Below are positions 5,989 to 11,046 of a stretch of DNA of 11,046 nucleotides, one piece after another (positions within the stretch are counted from its first letter, which is position 1; the number at the start of each line of letters is the position of its first letter). The notes beneath the pieces were generated by a model. It did not search any database. It was not told the origin of the DNA and saw only the letters and a program-made list of their open reading frames with translations. The stretch lies in NCBI GenBank assembly GCA_014523485.1, contig JAATVK010000240.1:1-11046 (forward strand). The letters are read 5' to 3'. Made by a program: the position numbers and the translations under genes. This stretch comes from Nitrososphaerales archaeon TH5894. GTDB taxonomy: Archaea > Thermoproteota > Nitrososphaeria > Nitrososphaerales > Nitrososphaeraceae.

Positions 5989-7617
5989 ATGTATGTGTTG
6001 GATGGTTTGATTCAAAGATTTTCATTGGTTTATTTTATCTTTTTTATAATGTTATTGCTATTACAGATACCACTATCATTTACTTATTCTCAATTGGATG
6101 AACAAGTAATTTCCGAAAATGTTGGTAAGCCATTTTTACCAGTAGGTAGTTATCCTGTAGGAGTCGGAATAAATTCTGTTACTAACAAGCTATATGTCGC
6201 AAATCAATTCTCTAACTCGGTTACAGTAATAGATGGCAATACCAATACTATTGAAACTACAATTCAAGTAGATAACTTTCCATATGATTTAGAAGTAAAT
6301 CCCTATAATAATAGAATATATGTGACCAATAGGGGTTCAAATACTGTTTCTGTTATTGATGGTTCTACAAATCAAAGACTGTCAAATATAAATGTTGGCG
6401 ATTCCCCTGTAGGTATATCTATAAATCCTTCAGACAATAGAATATATGTTACAAATCTAGGTAAAGAATCATCATCTTTATCAATCATAGATGGTATTAG
6501 TAATAAAGTTACAGGTACCGTGCAATTGAATGGCCTTTTTTATGGTGTAGCTGTTAATCCATTAACAAAAACAATTTATCTTTCTAATCTAAAAAATAAT
6601 ACTGTTTCTGTTTTAGATGAAAAAACGAAAAACATTGTTAATAAAATTTCAGGAGGAAATATACCTACAGGAATAAATATAAACTATAAAGAAAATGTAA
6701 TTTATGTAGCAAATTATGGTTCTAATTCAATTTCTGTAATAGATGGAAAAACCAATAAGGTCAACTCAACAATAAAAGTTGGAGATGATCCAGTAGATAT
6801 TGTGGTGAATCCATTAACAAATCACATATATGTATCTAATAATGGTGACAATACAGTATCTGTAATAGATGGAGTAACTAATAAAAAAATTAAGGATTTA
6901 TCAGTTAAACCAAATAACAATCAACACAATGGTACTAATGATCCTATTCTTGATATACCTATAAATCTAACTTTTCCACTTTTAGCTAATAAATTATCTC
7001 TTAATCCTGATACAAACCTAATTTATATTACAAATACAGTTTCGAATGGGGTTATGGTAATTGATGGAAAAACTGATAGTGTAGTTGTCCAGTTATCCGT
7101 AGAAATAAAACCAGAAAATGCAGGGACAATAGAATGTAACAATTCAAAGTTACCGTCACAGAGTTTTTGGTTGCATCCCATAAATACTGAAATAAAATGT
7201 ATTGCTCATGCATCTCGAGGATACTCGTTTGATTCTTGGGCAAATATGATCTCAGATAATAAAAATCCTATAACACTAAACGTAACAGAAAATAACTTAT
7301 TAGTAGCTCATTTCAAACCGGCTATCTCAACTGAGGCATATATTGGAATGGTAGCTGCTATAGTTGGTTCTACGTCTATATTTGCGGGTTGGTATTTTAA
7401 AAGAAGAGAAAGAAGTTATCTGAATAAAAGCATGAATAGAATAGACTTTACTTATGAGGCATTAAAAAAAGACAAGTTAGAAGGAGTTAAACAATTGGAA
7501 GAGATTCGAAAAGAAGTAACTAATTTATTTAAAAAAGGAAAGCTAACAGATTCACATTATAATATTCTTGATAAAAGAATCTCCGAATTAATTAGTAGCC
7601 TTTTAAGAACCGACTGA
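5989..7617 (+). CDS. membrane-anchored seven-repeat YVTN beta-propeller receptor
   Basis: A 542-residue surface protein. Residues 10-33 form a signal peptide or first span. Seven YVTN repeats follow, with core motifs at 69, 111, 153, 197, 239, 281 and 346 (YVANQ, YVTNR, YVTNL, YLSNL, YVANY, YVSNN, YITNT), each ending in a V-x-V-I-D-G turn. The spacing is 42 residues, 44 at blade 3-4, and 65 before the last blade, which carries a ~23-residue Asn-rich insertion (308-328). Seven blades make a complete propeller. Residues ~370-444 resemble a divergent InlB B-repeat (GYSFDSW, NPITLNV, LLVAHFKP) with C383 and C404 as a possible disulfide. A single span (~448-470) ends in KRRER, then a charged helical cytoplasmic tail of ~70 residues resembling a short SHOCT-like helix pair (LFKKGKLTDSHYNILDKRISEL). 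Likely a surface-binding or sensing protein; ligand unknown. Confidence 0.9.
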   Translation: MYVLDGLIQRFSLVYFIFFIMLLLLQIPLSFTYSQLDEQVISENVGKPFLPVGSYPVGVGINSVTNKLYVANQFSNSVTVIDGNTNTIETTIQVDNFPYDLEVNPYNNRIYVTNRGSNTVSVIDGSTNQRLSNINVGDSPVGISINPSDNRIYVTNLGKESSSLSIIDGISNKVTGTVQLNGLFYGVAVNPLTKTIYLSNLKNNTVSVLDEKTKNIVNKISGGNIPTGININYKENVIYVANYGSNSISVIDGKTNKVNSTIKVGDDPVDIVVNPLTNHIYVSNNGDNTVSVIDGVTNKKIKDLSVKPNNNQHNGTNDPILDIPINLTFPLLANKLSLNPDTNLIYITNTVSNGVMVIDGKTDSVVVQLSVEIKPENAGTIECNNSKLPSQSFWLHPINTEIKCIAHASRGYSFDSWANMISDNKNPITLNVTENNLLVAHFKPAISTEAYIGMVAAIVGSTSIFAGWYFKRRERSYLNKSMNRIDFTYEALKKDKLEGVKQLEEIRKEVTNLFKKGKLTDSHYNILDKRISELISSLLRTD

Positions 7618-7658
7618 TACGTCCGTTTAGGCAAGAACCATTTAACACAAAATCAAAA

Positions 7659-7686
7659 TACTTTATTTATTTTTTTTATTTATTTA
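7659..7686 (+). terminator. T-rich terminator after the YVTN gene
   Basis: An interrupted T-tract with a run of eight T near 7670-7678 begins ~45 bases after the stop. Archaeal oligo-T termination is the natural reading, and no gene follows until 7857. Confidence 0.35.
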
Positions 7687-7856
7687 ATATAGTTTATAAT
7701 TATGGTCCTTAATCTCTATTTGACAGTAAGAGCTAGTGCATATTGTAAATAGTATTTGGTAATAAATAATTATACAATCATAATCTTCTCTATCTATCAT
7801 TATTATCATTTTCAGTATGTTATTATTAAGCTAAAGAAATTTATATATATTAAATT

Positions 7857-8531
7857 ATGACTAGAATTTTTTTTTTAACAATTATTTGCTTTGTATCTTT
7901 TATATTGTTATCTTTAATAGTAATTAATAAATCAAATAATATATATTTTGATAATATTATAAATATGGATGTATCTCTTTTTATTGCAATAAATGAATTT
8001 CATGTAAAACTGCCGGCAGAGCTTGATCAATTTATGATTCTGATCACACTTTATGGAAGAGAAATATTTTTACCATTTGTACTGATATTGATTTTCATAT
8101 TTGGAGGTAAAAATGGAAGGAAAACAGTCATTATATCAGGAATCTCTATTTTAATCTTGATTCCCCTTGTTTCTATAATTAAAGATTATATTGAAAGACC
8201 AAGACCTTTTGTTCCTGACTTAGATACACTAATGTCTGCAGATACAAATTATTCATTTCCCTCCGGACATTCTACTCTAATAGTAGCTGGCGCTGTAACT
8301 ATCTTGATTTTATTTAAAGGAAATAAATATACAAAAATCTTACCTATTGTTTTAGTTATTGATGCAGGATTTGTATGCTTTTCAAGAATTTATGTTGGAG
8401 TTCATTATCCATTTGATGTTTTAGGGGGATTTTTTTTAGGAAGCGGAATATCATTATTAATAATTTGTCTTATAGATAACTTACCAAAAATAAGAACTAT
8501 AATAAGTAATTACAAATTTAAAGATTTTTGA
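7857..8531 (+). CDS. PAP2-family membrane phosphatase
   Basis: A 224-residue integral membrane phosphatase of the PAP2 (type 2 phosphatidic acid phosphatase) superfamily, which removes phosphate from lipid phosphates or isoprenoid diphosphates on the outer face of the membrane. All three catalytic motifs are intact: K-x6-R-P at K109-R116-P117 (KDYIERPRP), PSGH at 135-138 with catalytic H138, and S-R-x5-H-x3-D at S176-R177-H183-D187, where H183 is the expected nucleophile. About six spans fit, at ~4-24, 55-82, 88-108, 139-153, 160-178 and 186-206. In archaea a likely job is recycling polyprenyl diphosphate carriers or trimming lipid precursors, but substrate cannot be read from the sequence. 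It is convergent with the TRIC-like gene and no partner gene is near. ATG 7857 is the natural start; a TATA-like run lies unusually close (7840-7850), so the promoter is unclear. Confidence 0.9.
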   Translation: MTRIFFLTIICFVSFILLSLIVINKSNNIYFDNIINMDVSLFIAINEFHVKLPAELDQFMILITLYGREIFLPFVLILIFIFGGKNGRKTVIISGISILILIPLVSIIKDYIERPRPFVPDLDTLMSADTNYSFPSGHSTLIVAGAVTILILFKGNKYTKILPIVLVIDAGFVCFSRIYVGVHYPFDVLGGFFLGSGISLLIICLIDNLPKIRTIISNYKFKDF

Positions 8532-8609
8532 AATGACATTATATAAATTCACACCTTAAATAAAATATCACAAGAACACTATAGGTTATTATTACCATTC
8601 CTCTCTTCA

Positions 8610-8645
8610 TCTCCTCTTCCTCCTCCTCCTCTTCCTCCTTTCTTT
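8610..8645. repeat. 36-base pyrimidine-only tract with CCT repeats
   Basis: An uninterrupted C/T run lies on the plus strand between two convergent membrane-protein genes, including CCTCCTCCTCCT at 8619-8630. On the minus strand this reads as GGA repeats in the 3' flank of the TRIC-like gene. It is one of the few C-rich places in the window. The T-rich right side may help terminate the PAP2 transcript. Confidence 0.75.
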
Positions 8646-8708
8646 ATTCTCATTCCTATTCTTTTACTACTGTCAAATTTTGTATCGGAAGATTCAAACA
8701 ATTTTTGA

Positions 8709-9365
8709 TCATCTATGTCTTTCTTTTCCTAAATACGATTTGGTAGGTAAATTCCAATTATATTTCATTGCTAACAGTCTAAATAACGTAATAATAACTA
8801 TACAGACAATCATCGAAACATAGTAATTGAAACCAAAGTATAACAGGATAAAAAAGATAATAATTCCTAAAAAACTTGCTGATGCATATAACTCTTTGAT
8901 GAATACTAGAGGAATTTCTTTTACAAAAACATCTCTTACTATTCCGCCCCCGATGGCAGTAAAAATACCTGCTAAAGACATAGCTAGAAAATTTAATCCC
9001 AACATTTCATAAGCAATACTGGCTCCTATGATAGTAAAGACTCCTAAACCTATTGCATCAAACTTTAAAAATAATTCTTCACGTTCCTTAAAAAAAGGAT
9101 GTAAAAAAAATACAATAATACCTGTAGCTACGGCAATGGTTAGATAATAAGGATCTAATATAATTTTAGGTGGCAATCTGTCCAATAGGAGATCTCTGAT
9201 TAACCCTCCAGCCAAACCTGTACTGCTAGCTAATACTATAACTCCAACCATGTCCATTTTATATTGAATTGCTTTGAGCGCGCCGGTTACAGCAAATACC
9301 ATTACACCAAATAAATCTAAAAACTGAAGTAATAAGGGAATTGAGAAATAATAAATATTATCCAA
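8709..9365 (-). CDS. TRIC/UPF0126-family membrane protein (YicG-like)
   Basis: A 218-residue membrane protein of the UPF0126/TRIC family. Some prokaryotic relatives are trimeric cation channels, and others have been linked to glycine transport. It is an internal duplication. Half one has FDLFGVMVFAVTGALKA-type sequence (16-32) and GGLIRDLLLDRLPP (53-66). Half two has FDAIGLGVFTIIGASIA (102-118) and GGGIVRDVFVKEIP (139-152). The paired Gly-rich kinks and x-R-D motifs are the family signature. About seven hydrophobic spans fit, the last at ~182-199, with a short basic tail. The start is TTG 9365: the preceding in-frame codon is TAG, and the next start would be Met22, inside the first span. A TATA-like TTTAAATAAATATT lies at 9388-9401 on the minus strand, placing initiation within a few bases of TTG, so the message is probably leaderless. 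Confidence 0.9.
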   Translation of the reverse strand: MDNIYYFSIPLLLQFLDLFGVMVFAVTGALKAIQYKMDMVGVIVLASSTGLAGGLIRDLLLDRLPPKIILDPYYLTIAVATGIIVFFLHPFFKEREELFLKFDAIGLGVFTIIGASIAYEMLGLNFLAMSLAGIFTAIGGGIVRDVFVKEIPLVFIKELYASASFLGIIIFFILLYFGFNYYVSMIVCIVIITLFRLLAMKYNWNLPTKSYLGKERHR

Positions 9366-9387
9366 CTATAAATATTAATTATTTCTT

Positions 9388-9401
9388 AATATTTATTTAA
9401 A
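9388..9401 (-). promoter_or_regulatory. TATA-like box of the TRIC-family gene
   Basis: TTTAAATAAATATT on the minus strand, centred near 9395. A start ~26 bases downstream (~9369) fits leaderless initiation at TTG 9365 and supports that start codon. Confidence 0.4.
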
Positions 9402-9440
9402 TTGATTAATTTCTCTTTATCTATTCAATCATAAAATTTT

Positions 9441-9836
9441 TTAATGTAATGATTTTGGAGCTTTCATTCCGTTCTTGTTTAATACAATATAAACTTCTGG
9501 AATAGAATAAACAAATCCTATGTGAACACAATCTATTTTTTCATCTAGCAAACATCGTAGTTCACCATTTCGTAATATAACTTCTGCTATTCTATTTCTT
9601 TTATTATCCTTTACTAGTACTCGATCAGAGTCAATTGAAATTTTTTCCATAAAAGGAGCTTGTTTAGCAAATGCTTCATGCTTTAACATCATCTCCTCCA
9701 TCATGCTTGTAAGATATCCTGAAAAACTTGTTATTCCTTTTAGTTCTAAATCATTCTTCCTTTTTTCATAAATATTAAAGAATTTTTTATAGATGTTCTC
9801 ACTGACTGTAATTGATTTAAAACCAGACTTAGGCAC
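9441..9836 (-). CDS. ribbon-helix-helix-like protein with Cys/His C-terminal motif
   Basis: A 131-residue cytoplasmic protein resembling a family common in thaumarchaea. The N-terminus GFKSITVSENIYKKFFNIYEKRK (5-27), followed by GITSFSGYLTSMMEEMM (34-50), has the strand-helix-helix pattern of ribbon-helix-helix DNA-binding proteins. 'ITV' is the DNA-contacting strand and 'SFSGYLTSMM' the second helix. The C-terminal part has a beta-rich segment (ISIDSDRVLVKD, 66-77) and a C95-x7-C103-x-H105 motif (CLLDEKIDCVHIGF) followed by SIPEVY, which suggests metal binding. Start GTG 9836 is the first usable codon after an in-frame TAA at 9849-9851. A minus-strand TTTATAAA box at 9882-9889 leaves a ~23-base leader. 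Probably a small transcription regulator; targets unknown. The RHH assignment is an inference from pattern, not from an alignment. Confidence 0.68.
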   Translation of the reverse strand: MPKSGFKSITVSENIYKKFFNIYEKRKNDLELKGITSFSGYLTSMMEEMMLKHEAFAKQAPFMEKISIDSDRVLVKDNKRNRIAEVILRNGELRCLLDEKIDCVHIGFVYSIPEVYIVLNKNGMKAPKSLH

Positions 9837-9881
9837 TCTTATACCGTATTAGACTATAACATATAAGATTTACTATATAAC

Positions 9882-9889
9882 TTTATAAA
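9882..9889 (-). promoter_or_regulatory. TATA box of the RHH-like gene
   Basis: TTTATAAA read on the minus strand. Initiation ~26 bases downstream is near 9859, giving a leader of about 23 bases before GTG 9836. The inverted repeat AATGATG/CATCATT lies 16-50 bases further upstream. Confidence 0.45.
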
Positions 9890-10065
9890 TAAAATATAGA
9901 TCTGAATGATGAGCTAATTTTTATTTATTTTACCATCATTTTAATATCGTTTAAATAAGTTCACATATTTATTTAACTAATTAGTTTTATAGCAATGAAA
10001 TTTATTAACGAAATAGTATTTATTATATATTAAAATACATTAACAATGATTTAATTGGAACTATT

Positions 10066-10098
10066 TATTTTTATTTTATTTTATTTTATTTTTTATTT
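10066..10098. repeat. TTTTA microsatellite
   Basis: About five to six copies of the pentamer TTTTA/ATTTT, grading into a T-run up to ~10104. A simple-sequence tract in intergenic DNA that could double as a terminator for any plus-strand transcript. No gene depends on it visibly. Confidence 0.7.
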
Positions 10099-10196
10099 TT
10101 TTTTAATATATTTGAAAAATTAAAGATCTAAAAATACTATTAGACAAATATTTATTAATTTTTAAATAGTAAAACCAATGGAATTATTTAATAAAT

Positions 10197-10236
10197 CTTT
10201 TAAATAAACACTTTTAAATAAACACTTTTAAATAAT
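10197..10236. repeat. 14-base tandem repeat over the epimerase stop codon
   Basis: CTTTTAAATAAACA occurs at 10197-10210 and 10211-10224, with a third partial copy from 10225 (CTTTTAAATAA). The copies overlap the last codons and stop of the epimerase gene on the minus strand, so the tract sets its C-terminus. Replication slippage is the simplest origin. Confidence 0.85.
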
Positions 10237-11046
10237 TATAGGCCTGTTTTGCTACATAAATGGGATTATCCTGATAAGGATATAATTCTACAGTAACAAA
10301 TCCTTTATATCCAATCTTTTTTATTGTATCAAAAACTTGTTCAAAATCTATAGAACCTATTCCAGGGATAAGATGATAGTGAACTCTATTATTGGCTATG
10401 TCTGATAAATGAAAATGCTCTATATATTCAATTAATTTCAATATTGTTTCAGATGGATCTTCTTTGACACAATAAAAATGTCCAATATCAAAATTTAATT
10501 TTACATAGTCAGAACTTATTGTTTTCATTAATTGTAAAAATTGCTGAGAGTTTTCAATTAGGAGAGAAGGTTCTGGTTCAACTAATATTTTTACATCATT
10601 TTCTTCTGCAATAGATTTGACTTTTTTTAACCCATCTGCGAATATTTTCAGTTGGATATTTGATTCTATTTTATTCTTTTTTATATTAATTGGACCTCCT
10701 GGTTCAGTTGAAAGGTTTTTCGCACCTAAGTTTTTTGCCAAATAAATGCAATCTATTGTATGTTTAACCCTGATTTCTCGTAACTTATTATCATTTTCAA
10801 TCCATGAAGGATGATAAACATCTCCTACAGCATATAATGTAAATGCATTAAGGTTAGAAATTCCTATATTCAAATTTGAGATCAAATTTTTTATTTTTTT
10901 TGCTTGTTCTTTTGAAAACTCTGGAGGATAAGCATGTGGTATATCACATAAAATTTCTACTCCTTTATAACCTATTTTAGCTATTTCTCTTATGGCAGTA
11001 TCAAGGGAAAATTTCTTAAAAGCGTTTGAACTAAATGATAGTAACA
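10214..11046 (-). CDS. sugar-phosphate isomerase/epimerase, TIM barrel (5' end beyond window)
   Basis: A xylose-isomerase-like TIM-barrel protein (AP_endonuc_2 superfamily), the group holding sugar isomerases, epimerases and hydroxypyruvate isomerase. The frame does not begin at the internal TTG 10885. It stays open to the right edge, adding 53 residues (…LLSFSSNAFKKFS, IREIAKIGYKGVEIL, AYPPEF) that form the first barrel strand and helix. 276 residues are visible and the true start probably lies only a few codons outside. Metal-binding landmarks are present: KILVEPEP with its Glu, LNFDIGHFYC (D-x-G-H), HFHLSDI followed by HLIPGIGSIDF, and FVTVELYPY with the last Glu. All are intact, so it should be active and use a divalent metal. 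Substrate is unknown. The stop lies in a tandem repeat. The next gene downstream is 377 bases away, so operon partners, if any, are upstream beyond the window. Confidence 0.88.
   Translation of the reverse strand, partial: LLSFSSNAFKKFSLDTAIREIAKIGYKGVEILCDIPHAYPPEFSKEQAKKIKNLISNLNIGISNLNAFTLYAVGDVYHPSWIENDNKLREIRVKHTIDCIYLAKNLGAKNLSTEPGGPINIKKNKIESNIQLKIFADGLKKVKSIAEENDVKILVEPEPSLLIENSQQFLQLMKTISSDYVKLNFDIGHFYCVKEDPSETILKLIEYIEHFHLSDIANNRVHYHLIPGIGSIDFEQVFDTIKKIGYKGFVTVELYPYQDNPIYVAKQAYNYLKVFI

Larger units (their letters stand above)
9837..10213. other. AT-rich gap with promoter and simple repeats
   Basis: No gene in these 377 bases. From left: the promoter of the RHH-like gene (TTTATAAA at 9882-9889, minus strand); a 7-bp inverted repeat AATGATG (9905-9911) with CATCATT (9934-9940) that could be an operator of that gene; then nearly pure A/T including a TTTTA microsatellite at about 10066-10098; and finally the start of a 14-base tandem repeat at the epimerase gene's 3' end. 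Confidence 0.5.

Noticed and set aside
7052..7243. 63-codon minus-strand open frame
   Set aside because: Antisense to the last propeller blade and InlB-like segment of a well-supported gene; no sign of its own promoter or family.
8827..9012. 61-codon plus-strand open frame
   Set aside because: Antisense to the TRIC-family gene, whose duplicated motifs confirm the minus strand as coding.
10066..10236. CRISPR-like repeat region
   Set aside because: The repeats are a pentamer microsatellite and a directly abutting 14-base tandem without spacers.
10214..10885. A complete 223-residue epimerase starting at TTG 10885
   Set aside because: The frame is open to the window edge and the extra 53 residues encode the expected first strand and helix of the barrel, so TTG 10885 is an internal Leu codon.

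Overview
The window looks like chromosomal DNA of a mesophilic ammonia-oxidising archaeon or close relative (Nitrososphaerota, formerly Thaumarchaeota, probably the soil-type Nitrososphaeraceae). The DNA is very AT-rich. Most promoters look archaeal, with TATA-like boxes close to the start codons and no Shine-Dalgarno sequences. Several genes start with TTG or GTG. The protein set is typical of that group: a CHRD-domain secreted protein, a stand-alone Lrp/AsnC effector domain beside a DUF6659-like protein, a YVTN propeller receptor, and a small RHH-like protein. The lineage call is an inference from protein resemblance; no marker gene is present.

Layout. 1-1642 holds a secreted CHRD protein flanked by long gene-free stretches; the stretch after it contains nested inverted repeats. 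1643-2762 holds a TrmB-like methyltransferase and an unrecognised protein. 2881-3774, on the minus strand, holds a DUF6659-like gene joined by a one-base overlap to the Lrp-type RAM gene, preceded by a small cysteine-rich protein. 3775-4264 has no protein gene but contains a compact, GC-richer block with three hairpins that ends in a U-tract on the minus strand. It is the best candidate for an undescribed non-coding RNA.

4265-7617 is a cell-surface block: an exported beta-sandwich protein and a secreted disordered acidic protein on the minus strand, then, divergently, a seven-repeat YVTN propeller with an InlB-like domain, one membrane span and a cytoplasmic tail. 7857-9365 holds a PAP2 membrane phosphatase convergent with a TRIC/UPF0126 membrane protein, separated by a pyrimidine-rich tract. 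9441-9836 is an RHH-like protein. 10214-11046 is the C-terminal 276 residues of a sugar-phosphate isomerase/epimerase TIM barrel that runs off the right edge.

There is no obvious pathway cluster, mobile element, CRISPR array or defence system. The genes are mostly single transcription units, and the shared theme is envelope and extracellular proteins. The most novel material is in the intergenic DNA: the hairpin block at 3952-4112, the nested repeats at 1220-1337, an operator-like repeat at 5875-5900, and a GGA-repeat tract near 8620.
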